Source of the DNA: Solimonas terrae
GTDB lineage: Bacteria; Pseudomonadota; Gammaproteobacteria; Nevskiales; Nevskiaceae
Reading direction: 5' to 3'
Assembly (NCBI RefSeq): GCF_011067135.1
Contig: NZ_JAAMOW010000010.1
Location: 62,001-126,000 of the forward strand
DNA: 64,000 bases
Numbering within the stretch: position 1 is the stretch's first letter; the number at the start of each line of letters is the position of its first letter. Below the pieces are notes generated by a model. It saw only the letters and a program-made list of their open reading frames with translations. It did no database searches and was not told the origin of the DNA. A program made the position numbers and the translations under genes. Positions 49,163 through 57,318 of this stretch are shown piece after piece.

Positions 49163-49588
49163 ATGAAAGCAACTCATGCGGTAATGCTGGCCGTGCTGCT
49201 GGGCTCGACCTCGCTCGCTGCACAGGCCTCGGATCTGACCTCGTCGACGATCTTCAGCCACGGCTATGTCTTCGAGGAAAAAACCGGCGAGGCCCTGTAT
49301 CAGGGCATCTGTCAGGGCTGCCACATGCCCGATGCCAGGGGTGCAACCGGCGCCGGCACGTATCCGGCGCTGGCCGGCAACCCACGGCTCGCCACCCGGC
49401 AGTATCCGATGGTGATGGTGCTCAACGGTGGTGGCGCGATGCCGTCGTTCGCATCCTCGCTGGACGACGCGCAGATCAGCGCCGTCGTCAATTACGTACG
49501 CAGCCATTTCGGCAACCACTACACCGACAGTGTCACGGCGGCGGAAGTCAAAGCCGTGCGCGGACCTTCAGGCGCTTCAGGAGAATGA
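49163..49588 (+). CDS. Periplasmic monohaem cytochrome c (class I)
   Basis: 141 residues. Signal peptide ends near AAQA|SD (about residue 23); one haem site CQGCH near residue 50 with a Met ligand candidate in GAMPSF near 93. Likely electron acceptor for the amine oxidase. ATG at 49163 preceded by GAGGAG. The stop overlaps an ATG of the next gene (ATGA). Confidence 0.93.
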   Translation: MKATHAVMLAVLLGSTSLAAQASDLTSSTIFSHGYVFEEKTGEALYQGICQGCHMPDARGATGAGTYPALAGNPRLATRQYPMVMVLNGGGAMPSFASSLDDAQISAVVNYVRSHFGNHYTDSVTAAEVKAVRGPSGASGE

Positions 49589-49590
49589 AC

Positions 49591-50106
49591 ATGTTCAAGC
49601 AATTGCTGTCTGTCGCCGGGCTCGGCGTCGCGCTGATCACGGCCGCCTGCACCGGCGCTGGCGCCGAAAGCGGTGCGACCAAGGACATCGTCCGCTACGG
49701 TGCCGGCGATTTTCCGATCGCCAAGGCCGTCGAAGTGCCGGCCGGCAAGAACCTCGTGTTCCTGTCGGGCGCGCTGGCGCCGGTCGTCAACGACAAGGCG
49801 CCGAAGGATTCGCAGGAGGCCTACGGCGACACGCAGGCGCAGACCATGGGTGCATTGCGCGTGATCGAGGCCAATCTCAAGAGCATGGGCCTGACGATGG
49901 GCGACGTCGTGAAGATGACCGTGTTCATGGCCGGCGATCCGAAGAAGGGCGGCAAGCTCGATTTCGAGGGGTTGATGGCGGCCTATACGCAGTTCTTCGG
50001 CACCGCCGATCAGCCCAATCTGCCGGCGCGTTCGGCGGTGCAGGTCGCGGCGCTGGTGCGGCCGCAGTATCTGGTTGAAATCGAAGTGATTGCCGCGCGA
50101 CCCTGA
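49591..50106 (+). CDS. Exported RidA-family imine/enamine deaminase (probable lipoprotein)
   Basis: 171 residues. RidA hydrolyses 2-imino and enamine intermediates. The catalytic Arg is in LPARSAVQVA and the Glu in VEIEVIA. Unlike ordinary cytoplasmic RidA (~130 residues) it has an N-terminal export signal with a lipobox-like ITAAC, so it should sit in the periplasm beside the amine oxidase. ATG at 49591 has AGGAGA at 6 nt; ATG at 49585 overlaps the cytochrome stop. Last gene of the three-gene unit, followed by a terminator. Confidence 0.9.
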   Translation: MFKQLLSVAGLGVALITAACTGAGAESGATKDIVRYGAGDFPIAKAVEVPAGKNLVFLSGALAPVVNDKAPKDSQEAYGDTQAQTMGALRVIEANLKSMGLTMGDVVKMTVFMAGDPKKGGKLDFEGLMAAYTQFFGTADQPNLPARSAVQVAALVRPQYLVEIEVIAARP

Positions 50107-50122
50107 GCGTCATGCATGAACG

Positions 50123-50150
50123 GGGGCGCCCGCAGGGACGGGCGCCCCTT
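50123..50150 (+). terminator. Stem-loop terminator after the RidA gene
   Basis: GGGGCGCCCG, loop CAGGGA, CGGGCGCCCC: a perfect 10-bp GC stem, 16 bp after the stop, followed by only two T. Stable hairpin with weak T-tail; probably ends or protects the amine oxidase transcript. Confidence 0.65.
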
Positions 50151-50169
50151 CGTGCGTGCATCGCCGACG

Positions 50170-52791
50170 ATGGCGTGCTGTTTGCATGATGGGGGACTGC
50201 GGAGCAACCGCAAGGCTGCCGTGCGGGACGCTGCAATCTGCAGGGGCTGCGCGGAAGCGCGTTCCGGAACGACGATCATCGGCACCAAAGCCAAGCAATC
50301 CCTCCACCGCACGGCCGGCGCATGCCGCGCCCTGCTGCTGGCCTGTGCGGCGCTGTGTGGCGCGCCGGCACATGCCGATTTCGAACGCGAACAGGATTTC
50401 GCGATCCCGCCGCAGTCGCTGGCGACGGCCCTGACGGCCTTTTCCGAAGCCACGCACATCCAGGTCGTGACGGCCGCGGCCAACATCGACAAGCTGCCCT
50501 CGCCCGGCATCGCCCATCGCGCCAGCGCCGCCGTCGCGCTGGCCGAGCTGCTGCACGGCACGCCCCTGCTGTTCGAGGTGGTCGGTGCCGACACGGTCGT
50601 GATCATGGCGGCCGCCGACACGCCGCCGGCGGAGCTCGGCGCGCTGGACGACGTGGTCGTCATCGGTCACGGCTATACCCGCGCGTCGAACACCATCACG
50701 CCGGCCGACATCGCTGCCAAGGCGCCGGGGGCGCCGGTGCAGACCTTTCTCGACGACCTGCCGGGCGTCAACGTGCAGAACAGCGATCCTTTCGGTCTCT
50801 ACGAGTACGGCAACTCCGTGCGGGTGCGCGGCTTTGGCAGCGAACAGCTGGGCGTGTCGCTCGACGGCGTGCCGCTCGACAGTTACGACCAGCGCGACGG
50901 CAGTCCGCCCGGTCGCTTCGTCGATTCCGAGGATTTGTCGACCGTGACCATCGCCCAGGGTTCGGGCGACGTCATGATGCCGTCGTATCACGCACTCGGC
51001 GGGTCCGTCCGCTATTTCACCGGTGATCCCGCCGGGCAATGGAACGCACATGCCCAGTCGAGCGCGGGCAGCAACGAGCTGCTGCACGCCTATGCGCGGC
51101 TCGACACGCCGGCGTGGTGGGCCGGTGGTCCGATCGCCGCGTTCAGCGCGTCACGCACGCGGGCCGTGCAGTTCGACAACGCGAAGGCCGACATGCGCGT
51201 CGAGCACGCGGCGGTGAAGCTGCAGCAGCTCTTCGCCAGTGGCCGGGCGACGCTCAGCTACCGCTACGGCAAGCGCAACGACCATGACATGCAGAGCTAC
51301 GATGCGCAGGGGCACGTTGCCAGCTATTTCGATCTGCTCGAAACGCCGACCGGCGATCCGGAACGGGACGCGCTGTACTACCGCTACTGGACCAACAGCC
51401 GCGTCGACCAGCTGCTCAGCCTGCGTGTGGAGCAGAGTCCGGCGAACGGCTGGCTGCTCGAAGCCCTGCCGTACTACGAGCGCAAGCGCGGCGACGGCTA
51501 CGCGGGTGTTGCGCCGTCGGCGGCGATGGCACAGTACGCACTGGCGACCGATCCCGATACCGGCGTTGCCGGTCGCAGCGACATCGAGCCCTACGACGGC
51601 AGCGGCATCACCGAACGGCTGGAAACGCTGAGCGGCGATCGCGGCGGCGTCACGCTGGCGGCCACCTGGGAAGGCCGGCGGCACACCGTGCATTTCGGTG
51701 GCTGGTACGAGCGCTACCGGTTTTCGCAGAACCGGCCGCTGTACAACGTCGACGATCAGGGCCGTATCGAGACCGCTGATCTGCCCATCGTCGACTACTA
51801 CGATCGACATTTCGATTCCGATGTCGTGCAGTTCTACGTCAAGGACGGCAGTCGCTGGCTCGACGACCGCCTGCTGATCGATCTCGGCTTCAAGGGGCTC
51901 CATGTCGACCGCAGCTTCGACGGCATTCCGAACCTGGATGCCTTCGAGCGCGATGCCAGCGAACATCTCCGGCGCGTCGACCGCGACCTGTTCCAGCCGC
52001 AGATCGGCCTGAGCTACAAGCTGACGATCGCGCACGAGCTGTTTGCCAACTATGCCGAGAACTTCAGCGCCGCGCCGCGCAACGCCCTTGGTTCGGTGAC
52101 CTACGAGCCGCAACTGGCGCCGGAAACCTCGCGCAACGTCGATCTCGGAATCCGCCGGCTGGGCGACCGCGTCAATGCGTCGGCGTCGTTCTACTACATC
52201 GACTACGACCACCGGATCCTCGAACTGACGGTTGCCGACCCCTACACGATCAGCGACGAGGTCTACCGCAACGTCGGCTCGGTGCGTACCTACGGGTTCG
52301 AACTGGCGAGTCTGTGGAAACCGCAGCCGGCGCTGCGCCTCGGCGCGACGCTGTCCTTCAATCGCTCGACGTTTCGCGACAATTACCTGCGCTACGACGA
52401 GAGCGCGCAGAGCGCCGCGCTGGTGGCGGTCGCCGGCAAGACGGTGCCCGACACGCCGAACCTGATGGCGACGGTCAACGCCCGCTATCGCCACGGGCGC
52501 TGGTCACTGCAGGGCGATGCCAAGTACACCGGCCGGCGCTATTCGACAGCGGTCAACGACGAACACGTCGCCGCCTACACGACGGTCGATGTCGCTGCCG
52601 CGTGCGAACTGCTCGAACCGACCGCGCATCTCGACAGCCTGCAGTTGCAGTTGCAGGTCTACAACCTGTTCGACAAGCGTTACGTCGGCTACATCACGCC
52701 TGCGGAATTCGTCGACAACGACAACCACGGTTCCTATTTCCTCGGCGCTCCGCGCGCGCTCTATCTCGGCCTGAGCGCGGACTTTCGCTGA
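50170..52791 (+). CDS. TonB-dependent receptor 2 with STN signalling domain
   Basis: 873 residues from the ATG at 50170; start uncertain, since 50116 is also in frame but would place the terminator hairpin inside the gene, and the signal peptide (RALLLACAALCGAPAHA) begins near 50300. Secretin/TonB short N-terminal (STN) domain DFAIPPQSLATALTAFSEAT follows, then TonB box area (LDDVVVIGHGY), plug (LPGVNVQNSDPF, VRVRGFGSEQLGVSLDGVPL in part) and barrel ending in LSADFR. STN domains contact FecR, so this receptor fits the FecI/FecR pair at the start of the block. Ligand unknown. Confidence 0.88.
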   Translation: MACCLHDGGLRSNRKAAVRDAAICRGCAEARSGTTIIGTKAKQSLHRTAGACRALLLACAALCGAPAHADFEREQDFAIPPQSLATALTAFSEATHIQVVTAAANIDKLPSPGIAHRASAAVALAELLHGTPLLFEVVGADTVVIMAAADTPPAELGALDDVVVIGHGYTRASNTITPADIAAKAPGAPVQTFLDDLPGVNVQNSDPFGLYEYGNSVRVRGFGSEQLGVSLDGVPLDSYDQRDGSPPGRFVDSEDLSTVTIAQGSGDVMMPSYHALGGSVRYFTGDPAGQWNAHAQSSAGSNELLHAYARLDTPAWWAGGPIAAFSASRTRAVQFDNAKADMRVEHAAVKLQQLFASGRATLSYRYGKRNDHDMQSYDAQGHVASYFDLLETPTGDPERDALYYRYWTNSRVDQLLSLRVEQSPANGWLLEALPYYERKRGDGYAGVAPSAAMAQYALATDPDTGVAGRSDIEPYDGSGITERLETLSGDRGGVTLAATWEGRRHTVHFGGWYERYRFSQNRPLYNVDDQGRIETADLPIVDYYDRHFDSDVVQFYVKDGSRWLDDRLLIDLGFKGLHVDRSFDGIPNLDAFERDASEHLRRVDRDLFQPQIGLSYKLTIAHELFANYAENFSAAPRNALGSVTYEPQLAPETSRNVDLGIRRLGDRVNASASFYYIDYDHRILELTVADPYTISDEVYRNVGSVRTYGFELASLWKPQPALRLGATLSFNRSTFRDNYLRYDESAQSAALVAVAGKTVPDTPNLMATVNARYRHGRWSLQGDAKYTGRRYSTAVNDEHVAAYTTVDVAAACELLEPTAHLDSLQLQLQVYNLFDKRYVGYITPAEFVDNDNHGSYFLGAPRALYLGLSADFR

Positions 52792-52983
52792 GCGAGGTCC
52801 GTTGCGAAACGTCGGGTGGCGGTCGCCAGCGACGGCAGTCCGGGCGAAGAGGCAGCCAGGCAAATGCGACCGACGGCAGCGCGCGAGTGGCCGGCGCCGC
52901 CCCGGACGACGAACGGCCGGGTCTGGCCGGAATGCGCCGGCCGCGCTCGCGCTGCCGGGCGCCGCGAGCCCATGCCGCGTTTC

Positions 52984-54135
52984 CTACCAGCCGAGCCAGA
53001 GGCGGATCGTGTCGATCAGGCGATGGAAGAAACCGCCGAGCGGGACGTCGTCCATGGCCACCAGCGGCACGGTCTTAAGGGTCTTGCCATCGAGCACGAT
53101 GGTGGCGGTGCCCAGCGCCTGGCCCTTGCTCAGCGGTGCGATGATCGGCGAGTTGATCTGCGCGCTGACCTGCAGCTTGTCGGCGCTGCCGCGCGGCAGC
53201 GACAGCGCGACCGGCTCCAGCGTGCCGATCGCGATGCCGTCGACATTGCCCTTGTAGACGCGCGCGGTCTGCGCCGGCTTGCCGGGGCCGAACAGCGAGG
53301 TCGTGTCGAAGAAGCGGAAACCGTAGTTCAGCAGTTCCAGGCTCGATTGTTCGCGCGCCGCCCAGCTGGTGGTGCCCATCACCGCCGCGATCAGGCGATG
53401 ACCGTCGCGCACTGCCGAACTCAGCAGGCAATAGCCGGCTTCCGAGGTGTGACCGGTCTTGATGCCGTCGACGCTCGGATCTTTCTCGAGCAGGCCGTTG
53501 CGGTTGGGCTGGCGGATCTTGTTGTAGGTGAATTCGCGCTCGGCGAAGATCTTGTACCACTCCGGAAAATCATGGATCAGCGCGCGCGCGAGCGTCGTCA
53601 GGTCGCGCGCCGTCGTGTAGTGCTCGGGGTCGGGCAGGCCGGACGCATCGGCGAAGTGCGAGTTGGTCATGCCGAGGCGCTTCGCGTACTGATTCATCAG
53701 GTCGGCGAACACGGACTCGCTGCCGGCAACGTGTTCGGCGACTGCCACCGTGGCGTCGTTGCCCGACTGGATGATGATGCCGCGCAGCAGGTCGATCAGC
53801 TTCACCTGCGTGCCGACGCGCACGAACATGCGCGATTCGCTGGAGTCGATGCCCTGACGCCAGGCCTTTTCGCTGATCAGCACGTCGTCGTTCGGCGACA
53901 GGCGCTTCTGCTTGATCTCGTCGAACACGATGTAGGTGGTCAGCACCTTGGTGATGCTGGCCGGCGCGACCTTCTCGTCGGGATTCGAGGCCGCGATCAG
54001 TTCGCCGCTGTCGTAGTCCATCAGCGCGTACGACTTCGCGTCGATCGCCGGCGGATCCGGAATGGCCGCAGCGAGGGCGAGACCGGGCAGCAGGAGAACG
54101 GAAGCGGCGAAGGACAGCAGCAGATTTTTCATCAT
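52984..54135 (-). CDS. dacA: D-alanyl-D-alanine carboxypeptidase (PBP5/6 type)
   Basis: 383 residues with a cleaved signal peptide (ends near LALA|A). Catalytic motifs SxxK (ASITK, near residue 62), SGN (QSGND) and KTG (IKTGHT), a PBP5 C-terminal domain, and an amphipathic membrane anchor FFHRLIDTIRLWLGW at the end. Last gene of the mre-mrd-mlt-rlpA operon. ATG at 54135 or 54132. In many gammaproteobacteria ybeD, lipB and lipA follow; here an unrelated block does. Confidence 0.95.
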   Translation of the reverse strand: MMKNLLLSFAASVLLLPGLALAAAIPDPPAIDAKSYALMDYDSGELIAASNPDEKVAPASITKVLTTYIVFDEIKQKRLSPNDDVLISEKAWRQGIDSSESRMFVRVGTQVKLIDLLRGIIIQSGNDATVAVAEHVAGSESVFADLMNQYAKRLGMTNSHFADASGLPDPEHYTTARDLTTLARALIHDFPEWYKIFAEREFTYNKIRQPNRNGLLEKDPSVDGIKTGHTSEAGYCLLSSAVRDGHRLIAAVMGTTSWAAREQSSLELLNYGFRFFDTTSLFGPGKPAQTARVYKGNVDGIAIGTLEPVALSLPRGSADKLQVSAQINSPIIAPLSKGQALGTATIVLDGKTLKTVPLVAMDDVPLGGFFHRLIDTIRLWLGW

Positions 54136-54206
54136 CAAAGCTCAGGGGATTACGGCGAGAAGTCGTCATTCTAAAGGACGTCGCCGACGGCGGCGCCGGT
54201 GAAAAC

Positions 54207-55157
54207 TCAATTCTTGACCCAGAACGCCGGATAGCCGGCGTCGTGCAGACGCTGGCGCATGTCCTGCGCGTCCTTGTCGCTGCCGAACGGGCCGACCATC
54301 ACACGATGCAGCTGGCCGCCCGGGCTTTCGCTGACGATGACGCCGGCGAGTCCGCGATGAAGCAATTCGTCACGCATCGCCAGTGCGTTGATCGGGTCGG
54401 TATAGGCCGCGACCTGCAGCCAGCGTCCCGGTGTCGGTGTCGGCACCACGGCCGGCGTCGACGGCAGCGGCACATCGGACGCGGTCGGTGCCGGCGGTGG
54501 ACTCGGCGGCGTTGCGCTGGCCAGACTTTGACTGTCGTCATTCGGCTGCAGCGCCACGATCTCGACCTCGGCATGGCCGTTGGCGATGACCCCGAGCCGC
54601 GCCGCCGCCGCGTACGACAGATCGATGATGCGGCCGGAATGGAACGGGCCGCGGTCATTGATGCGCACGACGGCGGTCTTGCCGTTTTCCAGGTTGGTGA
54701 CGCGCACGTAGCTGGGTATCGGCAGCGTCTTGTGCGCAGCCGTCATTGCGAACATGTCGTAGGGTTCGCCGCTGGCGGTCTTGCGGCCCTGGAATTTCTT
54801 GCCGTACCAGGAAGCGCGGCCGCGCTCCTTGAACCCGGCGGTGTCGTCGAGCACGTGATAGATCGTGCCGAAGGCCTCGTATTCCTCGGGATTGCCTGAG
54901 GCGCTGCGCGGCTCGACCCTGGGCACGGCATCCGGCGTGTTCGCAACATCGGCAGGAATGTCGCCGCGGTCCGGGGCGCTGTCGCTGATGTCGGGTTGCG
55001 TGATCGTCACGCGCGGGCGCGTACCGCTGCGCGGTGCGGGCGTGCCGCCATCGACCGGCACGGTGCGCGTCGGCGTCGACTGGATCGGCGGGCCGACTGC
55101 ACAGGCCGACAACGCCAGCGCGAGGCAGCCGGACAGCGCCGCGCGCGCGCGCATCAT
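54207..55157 (-). CDS. rlpA: RlpA, septal-ring lipoprotein / lytic transglycosylase
   Basis: 316 residues. Lipobox LSAC near residue 18; a proline-rich linker; double-psi beta-barrel (RASWYGKKFQGRKTASGE..., INDRGPFHSGRIIDLSYAAA; about 110-200) with the catalytic-type residues of RlpA; SPOR domain at the end (GRWLQVAAYTDPINA, about 240-316) that binds denuded glycan. Overlaps mltB by 4 bp. Confidence 0.93.
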   Translation of the reverse strand: MMRARAALSGCLALALSACAVGPPIQSTPTRTVPVDGGTPAPRSGTRPRVTITQPDISDSAPDRGDIPADVANTPDAVPRVEPRSASGNPEEYEAFGTIYHVLDDTAGFKERGRASWYGKKFQGRKTASGEPYDMFAMTAAHKTLPIPSYVRVTNLENGKTAVVRINDRGPFHSGRIIDLSYAAAARLGVIANGHAEVEIVALQPNDDSQSLASATPPSPPPAPTASDVPLPSTPAVVPTPTPGRWLQVAAYTDPINALAMRDELLHRGLAGVIVSESPGGQLHRVMVGPFGSDKDAQDMRQRLHDAGYPAFWVKN

Positions 55158-56173
55158 GGCGACAGCGCCGCGGCAGCTTCGATGCGCTGCGCCAGTTGCG
55201 TCACCGCCATCGCGTAGTAGATGCGCGGGTTGTAGGTCATCACCGAATAGAAATTCGGAAACGCCAGCCAGTACTCGTGGCTGCCGTCGTCGAGCGCGAG
55301 GTCGATGATGCCGAGTTGCGTGTCGTCCGGCAGCGGTACCGACGGCTGCACGCCGGCGCGACGCAGATCGCCGGCGAGATAGAAATTGTCACGCGAGTTG
55401 ACGACGGCGCCGGCCGGCAGCACACCGTTCGTCAGCGTCGCCGGAATCGCGATCGGCTCGCCGCGTCGCCACGCCCAGTCCGGCGCGTAGTGCGTGAAGT
55501 AGTTGGCGATCGAGCCGATCGCGTCGGGCAGCGACCAGAGGTCGGTCTTGCCGTCGCCGTCGTAGTCGAGCGCGAGCTTGCGGTAGTTGCTCGGCATGAA
55601 CTGCGCATCGCCCATGGCGCCGGCGTAGGAGCCGGTCGGTGTGCGCGGGTCGAAGCCGCGATCGCGGCACAGCGCGAAGAAATCGGCGAGCTCGCCGAAG
55701 AAGAACACGTTGCGGGTCGGATGCTCGAAACCCTGGGTCGCCAGCGCATCGAGCACGCGCACGCCACCGGTGATGCGGCCGTAGCGCGTCTCGATGCCGA
55801 GAATGCCGAGGATCAGCGACGGCGGCACGCCGAACTCGTTCTCCGCACGTTCCAGCACGTCGCGCTGCTCATGCAGGAGGGCGACGCCGTCGCGGATGCG
55901 CGAGTCGTCGATGCGCCGTGAATACTGCGTCCAGGTTTCGGTGCGTTCCGGCGCCTTCTGTTCCTGCACGATCAGCTGCGGCAGACGTCTGGCGTCGGCA
56001 AGCGCGAGCGTCACCTGCTGCAGTTCCGCTTCGGAAAAGTGATCATCGATGCGCAGGCGCTGCAGCAGTGCCGGGACCTGCGGTTCGGTGCTGTAGTCGA
56101 TGCCGTCGGCGATCGCCACCGACGAGATCAGCACGGCGCAGCACAGGGCGGGGATCAATGGGGTCCGGCGCAT
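55154..56173 (-). CDS. mltB: Membrane-bound lytic murein transglycosylase B
   Basis: 339 residues, signal peptide at the N-terminus (ALCCAVLISSVAIADG). SLT-2/MltB family: GILGIETRYGR near residue 130 with the catalytic Glu, GAMGDAQFMPSNYR, YDGDGKTDLW. No lipobox of normal form is obvious (ALCC could serve). ATG at 56173 shares one base with the rodA stop. Confidence 0.93.
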   Translation of the reverse strand: MRRTPLIPALCCAVLISSVAIADGIDYSTEPQVPALLQRLRIDDHFSEAELQQVTLALADARRLPQLIVQEQKAPERTETWTQYSRRIDDSRIRDGVALLHEQRDVLERAENEFGVPPSLILGILGIETRYGRITGGVRVLDALATQGFEHPTRNVFFFGELADFFALCRDRGFDPRTPTGSYAGAMGDAQFMPSNYRKLALDYDGDGKTDLWSLPDAIGSIANYFTHYAPDWAWRRGEPIAIPATLTNGVLPAGAVVNSRDNFYLAGDLRRAGVQPSVPLPDDTQLGIIDLALDDGSHEYWLAFPNFYSVMTYNPRIYYAMAVTQLAQRIEAAAALSP

Positions 56174-57318
56174 CAGTTCGCCAGCAGCTTGCGATGGGTG
56201 TGGACCGACATCAGCATGCCGAAGCAGGCCAGCAGCGATACTGCGGACGTGCCGCCGTAACTCACGAGCGGCAGTGGCACACCGACCACCGGCAGCAGGC
56301 CGATGACCATGCCGATGTTGATGAACACGTAGACGAAGAAGGTCATCGCCAGCGAGCCGGCGAGCAGGCGCTGGAAGGTGTCCTGGGCGCGTGCCGCGAT
56401 CCACAGGCAGCGACCGACGATCGCCAGATACAGGATCAGCAGCACGATCACGCCGATGAAGCCCATTTCCTCGGAATAGACCGCGAAGATGAAGTCGGTA
56501 TGCGCTTCCGGCAGGAAATCCAGCTTGGCCTGCGTGCCGTGCAACCAGCCCTTGCCGAACACGCCGCCGGAGCCGATCGCGATCATCGACTGCGTGATGT
56601 GATAGCCGGCGCCGAGCGGATCGCTTTCCGGGTTGAGCAAGGTCAGGATGCGCTGCCGCTGGTAGTCCTGCATGTGCGTCCACAGCAGGGGCGCGGCGGC
56701 GCCGGCCAGCGCGAACGCGCCGATGATCCAGCGCCAGCGCAGACCGCCGAGAAACAGCGCGAAGCCGCCGGCGGCGACGATCAGCAGTGCCGTGCCGAGA
56801 TCCGGCTGCTTGGCGATCAGCGCCGCCGGCATGCCGATCAGCGCCAGCGTCGCGATGATGGTGATGATGTTCGGCGGCAGGCGGCGGGTGTGCAGGTAGG
56901 CGGCGATCGTCGTCGGCATCGCCAGCTTCATCAGCTCGGAAGGCTGGAAACGGATGACGCCGAAGTCGAGCCAGCGTGTCGCGCCCTTGGCGGCGTCGCC
57001 GAGCAGCAAAGTCGCCACCAGCAGCAGGAGCGTGAAGCCGTACAGCCATGGCGTGACGGTGCGATACATCGCCGGCGGCGCCTGCGCGATCGCCGCCATC
57101 ACGACCAGGCCGAGCACGACGCGCTGGGTCTGGCTGATGACGCCGTCGATCGAATGCCCGGACGCCGAGTACTGGATGAAGATGCCGACGCCAGCGACCG
57201 CGAGCAGCAGCACCAGCAGCCAGATGTCGATGTGCCAGCTCTCGAGCCAGTCGGCGATGCCCGGTTCCGGCTTGTTGCTGCGGCTGTGGCCTGCGCTGTG
57301 CAGGATTTCAGCGATCAT
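56173..57318 (-). CDS. rodA: RodA, SEDS peptidoglycan glycosyltransferase
   Basis: 381 residues, about ten membrane helices. SEDS polymerase of the elongasome. The active-site Asp is in EAHTDFIFAVYSEEMG near residue 255. Pairs with PBP2 upstream (11 bp overlap). Confidence 0.96.
   Translation of the reverse strand: MIAEILHSAGHSRSNKPEPGIADWLESWHIDIWLLVLLLAVAGVGIFIQYSASGHSIDGVISQTQRVVLGLVVMAAIAQAPPAMYRTVTPWLYGFTLLLLVATLLLGDAAKGATRWLDFGVIRFQPSELMKLAMPTTIAAYLHTRRLPPNIITIIATLALIGMPAALIAKQPDLGTALLIVAAGGFALFLGGLRWRWIIGAFALAGAAAPLLWTHMQDYQRQRILTLLNPESDPLGAGYHITQSMIAIGSGGVFGKGWLHGTQAKLDFLPEAHTDFIFAVYSEEMGFIGVIVLLILYLAIVGRCLWIAARAQDTFQRLLAGSLAMTFFVYVFINIGMVIGLLPVVGVPLPLVSYGGTSAVSLLACFGMLMSVHTHRKLLAN

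Noticed and set aside
50116..50169. Start of TonB receptor 2 at the first in-frame ATG (50116)
   Set aside because: It would put the terminator hairpin of the RidA gene inside the coding region and adds residues far ahead of the signal peptide.
50260..50271. CGTTCCGGAACG, a perfect palindrome near the start of TonB receptor 2, considered as a fourth copy of the regulon motif
   Set aside because: It contains parts of the 8-mers but not the CATTTCCG-N15-ACGTTCCA arrangement, and it probably lies in coding sequence.
42336..53000. Prophage, integrative element or toxin-antitoxin content in the accessory block
   Set aside because: No integrase, transposase, phage gene, flanking tRNA or direct repeat could be recognised; only gene order suggests insertion.
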